Below, piece by piece: positions 50,747 to 59,142 of a stretch of 64,000 bases of DNA; the first letter of the stretch is position 1; the number at the start of each line of letters is the position of its first letter. The translations under genes and the position numbers were made by a program. This DNA is from Candidatus Rifleibacteriota bacterium (GTDB taxonomy: Bacteria > Riflebacteria > Ozemobacteria > Ozemobacterales > Ozemobacteraceae): NCBI GenBank assembly GCA_029564115.1, contig JAKQQP010000210.1:104126-168125 (forward strand). The letters run 5' to 3'. The notes beneath the pieces are model-generated. The model did no database searches, had not been told where the DNA came from, and saw only the letters and a program-made list of their open reading frames with translations.

Positions 50747-52162
50747 ATGACACGTCGTAACAGGATTCACTTTATCGGCATCGGCGGCGTTGGAATGAGT
50801 GGTCTGGCCAGTATTTATCTCCACAAGGGCTACAAAATCTCTGGGTCAGACCTTAACGGTAACGACAGAACAGAAGAACTTAAAGCGAATGGGGCCAAAA
50901 TTTATATTGGCCACAGTGCGCGCAATATACCTTCAGATGTTGGCAGAGTCGTGGTTTCAACGGCAATAACCACCGACAACCCTGAATTGGCAGCGGCTCA
51001 CAAACGCGGTCTTCCAACAATACACAGGTCAGACCTGCTCGCCGAGCTTTTTCTCGACTCAACCTGCGGTATCGCTGTAGCTGGCTGTCATGGCAAAACT
51101 ACAGTAAGCTCTATGATCGCCACCGTTTTAAAATGTGCCGGAAAAGATCCCACCTGTGTTATTGGCGGCCATGTTGCGGCTCTGAACGGAAATTCTTCCA
51201 CAGGAGATTCAAATCTTCTGGTTGCAGAAGCCGACGAAAGTGACGCCACTTTCCTGAAATATTTTCCACAGTATGGCGTTATCACCAACATAGACAACGA
51301 TCACATGGATCACTATTCAAGCCTGGAAGCAATTATCAGAGCCTTTGAACTCTTTGCCAGCCACATTTCGACAGAGGGGGCTTTGTTTCTGTGTGCGGAC
51401 GACCCGATCACCAGAAACCTCAACCTTCCCGAACGCCTCCGCACCATAACCTACGGAATCACCACTGCAGCCGATCTGATGGCCGAAAACATCGACCTGC
51501 ACCCCTTTGGCTCGAGTTTTGACCTCACTCTTGGCGGCCAGAGCTACGGCCGGTTCACTCTGAATGTTCCCGGCAGACACAATATTCTCAATTCGTTGCC
51601 GGTAATCGGCTTCTGCCTCGAGACAGGCATGTCGCTCGAAGCCATTCAGAATGGCTTCAACTTTTTCCATGGCGCCGGCAGGCGTTTCGAGATTAAAGGC
51701 AAGTTTGAAGGTATAACCGTTATCGATGACTATGGGCATCATCCCAATGAAATAAAAGCGACTCTCGAAGCAGCATCGAGTCTGGGAGCCCGACGCGTCG
51801 TGGTTGTTTTTCAGCCTCATCGCTACTCGCGCACCCTGTTCCTTTCCCAAGAGTTCGGACGGTGCTTCGACAACTGCGACAAGCTTTTCATAACCGATAT
51901 TTATGCGGCATCCGAAAAACCGATACCAGGCGTTACCAGCAAAGTAATTCTCGATCACATGCCCGTCGCCCATCGCCGCAAAGTTAAAATGGTCAAAAAC
52001 GTCGATGACGTTAAATATCACCTGTTGAATTATGTTGAACCCGGAGACGTGATTTTCACAATTGGCGCAGGAAACATCACCCGCATCGGCCCTGAAATCC
52101 TTGCCTCCATGAAAGCACGCAGTCTCAGCTATTCGGCAATTCCGGTTGGCGCAGCTGTATAA
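50747..52162 (+). CDS. murC: UDP-N-acetylmuramate-L-alanine ligase
   Basis: Adds L-alanine to UDP-MurNAc in peptidoglycan precursor synthesis, using ATP. 471 residues. IHFIGIGGVGMSGLA at the N-terminus, the P-loop VAGCHGKTTVSSMIA, EADESDATFLKYFP, TNIDNDHMDHY, NSLPVIG-type centre, and DDYGHHPNEIKATL with FQPHRYSRT are all diagnostic. AAGGAGG is present, though about 15 bases from the ATG. No other mur genes are adjacent, so it is separate from a dcw cluster. The 185 bases upstream contain only a doubtful 60-codon frame. Confidence 0.95.
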   Translation: MTRRNRIHFIGIGGVGMSGLASIYLHKGYKISGSDLNGNDRTEELKANGAKIYIGHSARNIPSDVGRVVVSTAITTDNPELAAAHKRGLPTIHRSDLLAELFLDSTCGIAVAGCHGKTTVSSMIATVLKCAGKDPTCVIGGHVAALNGNSSTGDSNLLVAEADESDATFLKYFPQYGVITNIDNDHMDHYSSLEAIIRAFELFASHISTEGALFLCADDPITRNLNLPERLRTITYGITTAADLMAENIDLHPFGSSFDLTLGGQSYGRFTLNVPGRHNILNSLPVIGFCLETGMSLEAIQNGFNFFHGAGRRFEIKGKFEGITVIDDYGHHPNEIKATLEAASSLGARRVVVVFQPHRYSRTLFLSQEFGRCFDNCDKLFITDIYAASEKPIPGVTSKVILDHMPVAHRRKVKMVKNVDDVKYHLLNYVEPGDVIFTIGAGNITRIGPEILASMKARSLSYSAIPVGAAV

Positions 52163-52177
52163 ACGGGAGACCTCAAC

Positions 52178-52291
52178 ATGACCATACTTACCACATTGTT
52201 TCTCTTCAGTGTTGCCGTCGTTTTGTCACGAGCTTCTGTAGCTGTAGGGTTTAAAATTCTCGACCTGATAAAGGCTAGATACGGCTCGTAA
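52178..52291 (+). CDS. Small single-pass membrane protein (37 residues)
   Basis: A short frame right after murC. ATG at 52178 with GGGAG eight bases upstream; product MTILTTLFLFSVAVVLSRAS... then VAVGFKILDLIKARYGS, ending in TAA. One hydrophobic helix followed by a short basic amphipathic end. It lies between the murC stop (15 bases) and a strong terminator, so it would be on the murC transcript. No family is recognised; conservation would have to prove it. Confidence 0.5.
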   Translation: MTILTTLFLFSVAVVLSRASVAVGFKILDLIKARYGS

Positions 52292-52299
52292 ACCTGCTC

Positions 52300-52342
52300 A
52301 AAAAAAAAATGGCAGACCTTTAAAAGGTCTGCCATTTTTTTT
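52300..52342. terminator. Bidirectional terminator
   Basis: AATGGCAGACCT-TTAA-AAGGTCTGCCATT with A-run and T-run on either side. It separates the murC unit from the convergent M16 gene. Confidence 0.92.
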
Positions 52343-52356
52343 GCCGATTCCACAAA

Positions 52357-54903
52357 TCAAGGTACAGTAGTCACCATCGAATAGGAACCGCTGGCGAGAA
52401 GATATTGCTGCGAAACATCCTGGAGCAGCTCAGGAGTTACAGAGGCGAGCAGCTGCGGGTAGCGCTTGTAAAAATCAAAGCCTCTGCCAAGCAGTTCGTC
52501 TGAAGAAAAGTTTTCTGCCATGCTCAAATTGTCTGTCAAAGACAGAGAATATTTGCCGATGAGGTATTTTTTCGCCTGGTCGAGCTCGTCGCTCTTCTGA
52601 GCGCTGTTTTTAAACAGCTCGATTTCAGACCGTAACGCCTTTGCCGCTTCAGCAGCTCTTGCCGGCGAGGTGATGGCAGCCGCCAGAAAATAACCCGTGT
52701 TAGCCATACCGGTATTGAACGCCCAGCTCGAAAATGCTAGTGAATCGCGATCACGCAGATGTCTGATCAATCGAGGCGAAACACCACCAGAAAGAATCGC
52801 CTGGGCCACTTCAAGAGCAACATTGCGCTCGTCTGCGGCAGGCAACGTACGATTAGCGTAAATGATCTGTGCCTGCTCCATATTAACCTTCAGCTCAACC
52901 GCTATCGGTTCTCTGATTTCTTTTAAGTCGGGAAATTTGAAGTCTTTCGGACTGTTGCCTGAAAACCGGCCAAAATTGGCAAGCAAAAAGTCTTTTAATT
53001 CTCTGGTATAAAAATCTCCAACGACTGCTACCACAATGTTGCCACCGACATAGTGCTTTTCATGAAAATCTACCAGATTCTGGCGTTTGAACTTTTTGAG
53101 ATCATCGATACGGCCAAAATTTGAGTAACTGATAGGAGTCTCGGGAAATATGGCGGTCAGTGCCTGCTGAGAAGCGAAAGCGTAAATATCGGATTCTTCT
53201 GATTTAATGTTTTCTTCAGCTCTGGTTTTAAGTTTTTCGAGTTCAGAAGCAGCAAAATCTGGTTTTTCCAAAATATCCAGAAACAACTCAAGAGATTTCT
53301 GAAAATTTTCAGAGAGAGAGTGCAGGGAAAAGGCCACAAAACTTTTACTGACTTCGGCAGTGTATTTGCTGCCCATGGCCGCAAATGTCGACTCAATTTC
53401 TGAGCCACTGAGGTTTTTTGTGCCCTTGGCCAGCATTTCTGCCGTCAAATATGCCAGACCTCCCTCGCGTTTTTCTTCACGCAAGCCACCGGCAGCAACT
53501 TTTACCACCACAGCAACCACAGGAGAACTGTGATTTTCCTTTAAAATAATTCTGACACCGTTATCAAGAGTTATCATTTCTGGTGCTGCGTTGTCCGGGG
53601 TAGCTTCGGGGTCAATTCGAGCCACAGTCAGATTGTTGTCATTAAAATATTCAACCGCAACCCTTCTGATGTCTTCAAGATTGACAGCGCGAATATTTTC
53701 GACAAACAGGTCAGAATCACGAATATCTGAAAGAATGGCGAAATGACCATAATTGGCAGCCTGATTCTCTGCACTTTCTCTTCCGAAGATATCATCTGCG
53801 ATAATCTGCTTTTTTGCAGCCTCTATTTCGTCATAACTGACCTCGCCATCAATCAACCGGTAAACAACCCGGCGGGCAGCCTCAACAAACAGGCGTGCCT
53901 TTCCAGGGGTAGTCACCCCACCCACCTGAAAAAGCATGGGATACTGACTGGAGTAATAACCTGCCCCGGCAGACGAAGCCAACTGACTGCTTTCGACGAG
54001 TTCGTTCCAAAGCCAGCTGGAGGTTCCACCACCAATCATTCTGGCAACGACATAAAGTGCGTATTTGTCGACACTCTCGACCCCAGGAACACGCCAGCCC
54101 ATTCGGATATAAGTTTGTTGAACGTCGGCGTGTTCGCTGATCAGACGCAATCCATTCTGTGGTGGCTCAGGCTGAACACGCACCACCGGCACAGCAGCTT
54201 TGGGAATGCCGGCAGCGTACTTTTTGATCGATGCCAGAGCTGCCTCAGGCTCGATATCGCCTGTTACAATCAGCCACATGTTACCGGGCACATAAAGTTT
54301 TTTATAAAATTCCAGAAGTCTGTTTCTAGTAATCTGCTCCAGATTACTTTTAATACCCAGAATCGGATTTTTATACGGATGAACTTTAAAAGCTTCCTGC
54401 ATCATCAGCTGAACAATATGATTATTCGGGTTTGCCGGGATTCTTTCTATTTCCTTGATAACGTCCTTTGCTTCTTCTGCCAGCTCCTTAGCGTCAAGAG
54501 CCGAATTAAATACCGTCTCGAACAAAAGTTCCAGCAATCGATCAAAGTAAACAGCCCCCCCAACCATGGCAACGCTCGTATAATCGTTGGCCGTAAAAGA
54601 AGAATGCCGGGCACCCACAGCTTTTATCTCATTTTCAAGCGCCGAAAGAGGAAACTTTGTCGAGCCTCGAAAAAGCATGCGCTCGAGCAGATGAGCATAG
54701 CCTTCTTCGCCAGGTGCTTCATTAACTGAGCCTGATTTGATCCAAAAATTGACGGCTACGACCGGTGAAGCACGCATCGGTCTGATAAAAACATTCAGTC
54801 CGTTTTCCAGTGTAAAGATCTGCCCGCCGTCCATCTGGGCAACTGCTGGCATACCCTGCAGCAGCAACATTATAAGCAATAAGAGTTTATAAATTGGCTT
54901 CAT
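52357..54903 (-). CDS. Exported two-domain M16 peptidase homologue with altered zinc motif
   Basis: 848 residues with a signal peptide (MKPIYKLLLLIMLLLQGMPAVA) and two M16 modules (about 25-440 and 445-848), the PqqL-like architecture. The first module keeps fold landmarks (SPVVAVNFWIKSGSVNEAPG; Glu in ELAEEAKDVIKEIERI). However, the zinc motif reads HLLER where HxxEH is required: the second His is Arg (codon CGC). The second module has LAYLTAEM at this site, as inactive halves do. So it may bind peptides without cleaving them. AAGGAG precedes the ATG. Periplasmic or membrane-bound; partner unknown. Confidence 0.88.
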   Translation of the reverse strand: MKPIYKLLLLIMLLLQGMPAVAQMDGGQIFTLENGLNVFIRPMRASPVVAVNFWIKSGSVNEAPGEEGYAHLLERMLFRGSTKFPLSALENEIKAVGARHSSFTANDYTSVAMVGGAVYFDRLLELLFETVFNSALDAKELAEEAKDVIKEIERIPANPNNHIVQLMMQEAFKVHPYKNPILGIKSNLEQITRNRLLEFYKKLYVPGNMWLIVTGDIEPEAALASIKKYAAGIPKAAVPVVRVQPEPPQNGLRLISEHADVQQTYIRMGWRVPGVESVDKYALYVVARMIGGGTSSWLWNELVESSQLASSAGAGYYSSQYPMLFQVGGVTTPGKARLFVEAARRVVYRLIDGEVSYDEIEAAKKQIIADDIFGRESAENQAANYGHFAILSDIRDSDLFVENIRAVNLEDIRRVAVEYFNDNNLTVARIDPEATPDNAAPEMITLDNGVRIILKENHSSPVVAVVVKVAAGGLREEKREGGLAYLTAEMLAKGTKNLSGSEIESTFAAMGSKYTAEVSKSFVAFSLHSLSENFQKSLELFLDILEKPDFAASELEKLKTRAEENIKSEESDIYAFASQQALTAIFPETPISYSNFGRIDDLKKFKRQNLVDFHEKHYVGGNIVVAVVGDFYTRELKDFLLANFGRFSGNSPKDFKFPDLKEIREPIAVELKVNMEQAQIIYANRTLPAADERNVALEVAQAILSGGVSPRLIRHLRDRDSLAFSSWAFNTGMANTGYFLAAAITSPARAAEAAKALRSEIELFKNSAQKSDELDQAKKYLIGKYSLSLTDNLSMAENFSSDELLGRGFDFYKRYPQLLASVTPELLQDVSQQYLLASGSYSMVTTVP

Positions 54904-55097
54904 TTTCTGATTCTCCTTCGAAGGTATCGCTATTTTACCACCTGTCCCGGATGATGCAAGTTTATTGGCGCCGATATGAAAAAATGTCCAGCTCGAGAAC
55001 CTGCGAACAGGTAATTGAACTCAACGACATCCAGAACTAATTATTGGCGCGGCAACTGCCGATATATTGTCAAAGAAAAAAATCGGAGCGCAAACAA

Positions 55098-56315
55098 ATG
55101 GCAAAACTAAATGGTTATTATTACTCTGGTCTATTAGCAGCGGTTCTTGTCGTGGCAGTTTTTGCAGGCAACGGCGTTTTTCAGTCACTGTGGGCAGACA
55201 GCACCGGCAATCTTCCAAGAGAAGTAAGACTAAGTCTTGATCTTGGCCTTTTAACCCTCGCTCAGACGAATTCCAGAGCTCTTAATAAAAATATCAGCCG
55301 CCAGAGCTTTGCAGAAAAGCTTGCGACTGCCCTTGACCTGCTTGGGCACCCCGAAGCAACCGACAAAAACCTCGTAAAAATTGGTATCGTAACCACCGGC
55401 AACAAAGCATTTTCGCGTGGCGAAGCTCTTGAAACCCTCGCTCGGGCATGTATGAGCCTCAAAGCGAACAAAATGATCGATTTTTCTGAAGCGGCTACGA
55501 CCGACTATCGTGATTACAGAATAAGCGAAAAATATCGGGCCGCTGTTTCTTACCTGCAGCGAAAATATGTTGTCAGAGGTTACCCCAACGGAACTTTCGG
55601 CAGTAAAAACCGCCTGACCATGAAAGAAGCAGTTCTGTTCATCTACCGGTTCTACGAATCTGTTTCTGCAGATCTGATGGGGGCAAGAGAGCTGGACGGC
55701 ATAAGCTTCATCGATCTGCCACTCAATCACCCGATTATGGGCGCCATCAAAAACCTGACCGTTTCAGGAGCTTTCGACAAAATCATCCTCCGCCCGAGCT
55801 TCGACGGCAACTCATTCATTTCAGCAACTGATATCAACGATATGATCAATGGCCTGTTCAACCGTGCCGGAAAAGAAATAGACCAGATAAGATTACAGAG
55901 CATTCTTGCCGGCAACGACGCTGGAACTGTCACCAACAGAAGACAGCTGGCACTCATCCTTGAATACATACTCGACAGTTTCGCCCGAGATCGACTCAAT
56001 GCCAACAAAATCAACTACAAAGATATCAGCATCGAGAATCCCGAATATGAGGCGCTGATAAAACTTGCCGGCTGTGGCCTTACACTCGGCTACGGCGATG
56101 GTCGTTTTGCAGCCAATGACGATGTAACCTGGTTCGAAGCCGTAAATCTGATAAACGAAGTCATCATTTACTCGAAAGTTGTCGATGTGCCCGTAAACGA
56201 ACCAGACAAACTCGCAGAAAAGTCTGACATCGAAAATCTCAAAGCCTTACTGCGAGCAAAAAGAGAAAAAATCCGCACAATCCTCAGGGTGAAAGAAACC
56301 GATAAAAGCTCGTAA
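55098..56315 (+). CDS. S-layer homology (SLH) domain protein
   Basis: About 405 residues from the ATG after GGAGCGCAAACAA. The N-terminal export segment is YYYSGLLAAVLVVAVFAGNGVF. Several SLH-like units follow. The clearest is AAVSYLQRKYVVRGYPNGTFGSKNRLTMKEAVLFIYRF (about 165-200), then one near LAGCGLTLGYGDGRFAANDDVTWFEAVNLI (about 340-370). SLH domains hold proteins to the cell wall or secondary polymer. The C-terminus is a short charged helix. No enzymatic domain, so a structural or anchoring role is likely. It is divergent from the M16 gene. Confidence 0.85.
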   Translation: MAKLNGYYYSGLLAAVLVVAVFAGNGVFQSLWADSTGNLPREVRLSLDLGLLTLAQTNSRALNKNISRQSFAEKLATALDLLGHPEATDKNLVKIGIVTTGNKAFSRGEALETLARACMSLKANKMIDFSEAATTDYRDYRISEKYRAAVSYLQRKYVVRGYPNGTFGSKNRLTMKEAVLFIYRFYESVSADLMGARELDGISFIDLPLNHPIMGAIKNLTVSGAFDKIILRPSFDGNSFISATDINDMINGLFNRAGKEIDQIRLQSILAGNDAGTVTNRRQLALILEYILDSFARDRLNANKINYKDISIENPEYEALIKLAGCGLTLGYGDGRFAANDDVTWFEAVNLINEVIIYSKVVDVPVNEPDKLAEKSDIENLKALLRAKREKIRTILRVKETDKSS

Positions 56316-56375
56316 CTGCCCCGAGCCGACCGCTGCCATGATGAGTCTGATAAGAGAATCAGCTTCAAAAAAGAA

Positions 56376-56942
56376 TCAAATTCGGCTGAATATCAGACGT
56401 TCATTGGTCATACAGCTGATGACCAGTTCCTTGCGACACGCCAGTGATATGGTTTCTGCAACATATTTTGCTTCAGAAGGGCTGACTGAGGCAAATACCT
56501 TTTCGACAGAGAAGCCACCACCATGGCTGACATAAGCTTTAACTATCCAGAGGCTGGCGTGGCTTGAACAAAAACATTCAGAGTCACGCGTCAGCTCAAC
56601 GTTCATTACCTCATTGAAATGAAAAGCGGTGATGCGAACTCCCAACAGACTTGACTCATCAAGTATTATCTTCTGCTGCATTTTGTCTAGAGATGCTGAT
56701 TTCCGGTAGGTAAACAGTATCAGGCCGCTCAAAATAAAAGCGAACGCAACCAGCAGACCAAAAATACAAAACGTAAAAAGAGAAAAGAAAAGCCTGCCTG
56801 CCATCAGCTGGTATATTATCGCCGAACCGGCGAAAAGAAATAATAGCCCCAGCACTGAACAGGCACGGGTAGTCCTGAAGGTTATAATGTCCTGATCAAG
56901 ACCCTGAACATTCATAACCTTGAAACTGCTCAACAACCCCAT
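56376..56942 (-). CDS. Membrane protein of unknown function
   Basis: 188 residues with two close membrane helices (CSVLGLLFLFAGSAIIYQL and LFFSLFTFCIFGLLVAFAFILSGLILF), followed by a cytoplasmic or periplasmic domain of about 110 residues. The domain has a beta-rich start (IILDESSLLGVRITAFHF) and no known motif. The ATG at 56915, with AAGG upstream, is an alternative start. It is convergent with the SLH gene and transcribed alone. Confidence 0.6.
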   Translation of the reverse strand: MGLLSSFKVMNVQGLDQDIITFRTTRACSVLGLLFLFAGSAIIYQLMAGRLFFSLFTFCIFGLLVAFAFILSGLILFTYRKSASLDKMQQKIILDESSLLGVRITAFHFNEVMNVELTRDSECFCSSHASLWIVKAYVSHGGGFSVEKVFASVSPSEAKYVAETISLACRKELVISCMTNERLIFSRI

Positions 56943-57396
56943 CTCTTGAATTCCCCAGACGACAAATTTTTTTACGTGTTTTGGAGGATGTTGCCGATAA
57001 TATCAAAGCAAAAGGGCTGCGGTCAATGATTATTATCGCGCAAAACTGCGTACACCGCGGAACTCAGAGAGAATAACCAAAGCCAGAAAAAACTTTTTTT
57101 GCTGTACGAAATCCTTGCAGTCACAATCGGCCTGAGCTTGCCATTTTTTTGTAAAAATCTGCAAACTTTGCCTTTAAAGGCGCAACACAGCCACGAGGGT
57201 ACACATCGAAAAACAGCGGGTTAAATGCCACTATTTTTAAAGCAAATTCAATAAAACAAGACATTTTGAGATCAGCCAGACAGAAATAAAATGAAAAAGT
57301 CAGAAAAAAAACGACGGCAATCGCCGCCGTGCATGTAATCATTCACGATTACCCGAATTCTGGCATTTTATCGAGTAAAAAGATCGTCAGATATTA
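56943..57396. other. Gene-poor gap between the membrane protein and the Tad pair
   Basis: About 450 bases. Apart from the terminator-like hairpin at 57303-57330 I find nothing convincing. A minus-strand frame of 73 codons at 57121-57342 has a hydrophobic start but overlaps the hairpin, has no ribosome site and resembles nothing known. No pilin-like (Flp) sequence is seen here. Confidence 0.5.
57303..57330 (-). terminator. Terminator-like hairpin after the Tad pair
   Basis: On the minus strand, ACGGC-GGCGATT-GCCGT followed by CG and T8, about 65 bases beyond the TadB-TadC stop. Confidence 0.6.
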
Positions 57397-59142
57397 TCAT
57401 TGTTCGCCCTGTGGCGGCATGCTTTCTGTTTTTTCTTCTGGCACCAGCAGCCCAGCTGGCTCTTGCCCGTTTTCGCCGGCAGAAAGAGCGTCTTGATCTG
57501 CTTCAACTGCTTTATCTGTCGCTTCAGTCTCTTTTGATTTTATAATTATAGCCTGATCGAGTTGCCCATTTTTGCCCAGAAAGCCAGCGCTCAGATCAGT
57601 CTTTCTTTCAATCCGCCTCGTATCGCCAACCTTGGGGAAATTATCAGAAACCTGCAGTATGGCCGGACCGACAAGAATTACAGATATACTTGGAAAGATA
57701 AAAAAGACAAGCGGAACAAGCAGCTTCACCGGCAACTTGTTGACTTTCTCTTCTGCGAGAATCATGCGCTGATAACGCATCTGCTCGGCCTGGGCGCGAA
57801 GAGTCGGCCCAATTTCGGCGCCAAGTCGCTGCGCCTGAATAAGTGAACTGACAAACGAGAAGAAAGACAGAACCCTGACTCTTTCGGCCATGTCTGCGAG
57901 AGCCTCCTCAAGACTTTTGCCAACCTTGGTATCAGCCAGAAACATTTTGAATTCAACAATTATATCTGTGTTTCTTGATTTTTCGACAACCTTGGCGATA
58001 CCGCCGGTCAAGTCCAGGCCTGATTCAATGGCAAGCGAAAGAAGGTCAATAACGTAAGGCAGTTCAAATTCGATATTTTTCTGGCGCTTTTTGATCAGAT
58101 GCGCAAGATAGATGCGCGGCAGACGATAACCTATCGGAGCCATCAGAAGCAGGCCAATCCAGCCAATGAACCCCAGAGAGAGCGGATTGACGAACACGCC
58201 GACCAGAACCATGAACACTATCGCCGAGAGTTCCATCACACCGATAAATTCTTCAGGAGTAAATTCAGGAGCCCGATTTGAGGCCTCGAGAAGAAATTTA
58301 ACTTCGCTTTTATGGCGCGACATAACAACAGAAGGAATGATATGATTCACAACGCCCAGTGGCGCAATCAGCAAGCGCAAAAGCTTCCAGCGTGACCGAC
58401 CTTTTGCGGCACGGGCTTCATTTTTCATGATGATTATGTCTTCTGAATCCGGAAGAATATTGGTGGTCATCCGGTTAATTATCATCAGACCGACAATTGC
58501 GGCAGATATCGAAACAATGAGAACTATCTGACCGTAAGGGTTGGCAAGCATCGGCAACAGGTATTTCGGGTCAAAAACAATGATAAGAATTGAAAGAAAA
58601 ATCGGAATCGAGCCGACAAGATTGCCGGAAAGCCTGGCGTGAGCAGTTCCGGCAACGACTTTGCCCATGATTTTTTTACGTTCGGCAACTGTCAGAACAA
58701 TCTGGCGATATAAATCTTCAAGGTTACCGCCCGTCTCCTGCTGGAAAATCGTAGCATTAACGGCCAGGCGCAGATCCTGACTCGGAACTCTTGCGACAAG
58801 ATTGCTCAGAGCTTCAACCATCGGAACTCCAAGACGTCGTTCCTGAACAAGGGTTCTGAATTCATTACAAATTGGGGGCGGGGTTGATACAGCGACCAGC
58901 TCAAATGCCTGATCGAGATTTCTGCCAGCCTTCAGACTTGAGCTGATCATCAGCAACACTTCGATGAGCTGATCTTCAAGACTGGCGCCGGTAATACTCT
59001 GCAGATACTTTGAGCGACCGCTTCCAGCCTCTTTACCCTTGTTAGGGTCGAGGCTGAGATCCATCTGCTCTTCAAGAAAGAAATACAGCCCGATAATGAC
59101 ACCGAGAATCGCAAGTATTTTTACTGCCGGAATAAAAGTCAT
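57397..59142 (-). CDS. TadB-TadC fusion, Tad secretion inner-membrane platform
   Basis: 581 residues containing two T2SSF domains that are separate proteins (TadB and TadC) in standard Tad systems. The first (about 55-195) has LEDQLIEVLLMISSSLKAGRNLDQAF and QETGGNLEDLYRQI. The second (about 345-500) has FELPYVIDLLSLAIESGLDL, QRLGAEIGPTLRAQAEQMR and the end FPSISVILVGPAIL. An N-terminal helix and pairs of membrane helices flank them. A Pro/Glu-rich tail ends it. It overlaps the CpaE-CpaF gene by 4 bases, so platform and motor are translated together. Confidence 0.87.
   Translation of the reverse strand: MTFIPAVKILAILGVIIGLYFFLEEQMDLSLDPNKGKEAGSGRSKYLQSITGASLEDQLIEVLLMISSSLKAGRNLDQAFELVAVSTPPPICNEFRTLVQERRLGVPMVEALSNLVARVPSQDLRLAVNATIFQQETGGNLEDLYRQIVLTVAERKKIMGKVVAGTAHARLSGNLVGSIPIFLSILIIVFDPKYLLPMLANPYGQIVLIVSISAAIVGLMIINRMTTNILPDSEDIIIMKNEARAAKGRSRWKLLRLLIAPLGVVNHIIPSVVMSRHKSEVKFLLEASNRAPEFTPEEFIGVMELSAIVFMVLVGVFVNPLSLGFIGWIGLLLMAPIGYRLPRIYLAHLIKKRQKNIEFELPYVIDLLSLAIESGLDLTGGIAKVVEKSRNTDIIVEFKMFLADTKVGKSLEEALADMAERVRVLSFFSFVSSLIQAQRLGAEIGPTLRAQAEQMRYQRMILAEEKVNKLPVKLLVPLVFFIFPSISVILVGPAILQVSDNFPKVGDTRRIERKTDLSAGFLGKNGQLDQAIIIKSKETEATDKAVEADQDALSAGENGQEPAGLLVPEEKTESMPPQGEQ

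Noticed and set aside
50568..50750. 60-codon frame directly before murC, overlapping its start by ATGA
   Set aside because: No ribosome site near its ATG and no recognisable sequence; the overlap with murC is the only support.
53743..54729. 328-codon open frame on the plus strand
   Set aside because: Antisense to the two-domain M16 gene; the translation has no domain and the M16 gene is clear.
57121..57342. 73-codon minus-strand frame with hydrophobic start
   Set aside because: Overlaps a terminator-like hairpin, lacks a ribosome site and resembles neither a Flp pilin nor any other family.
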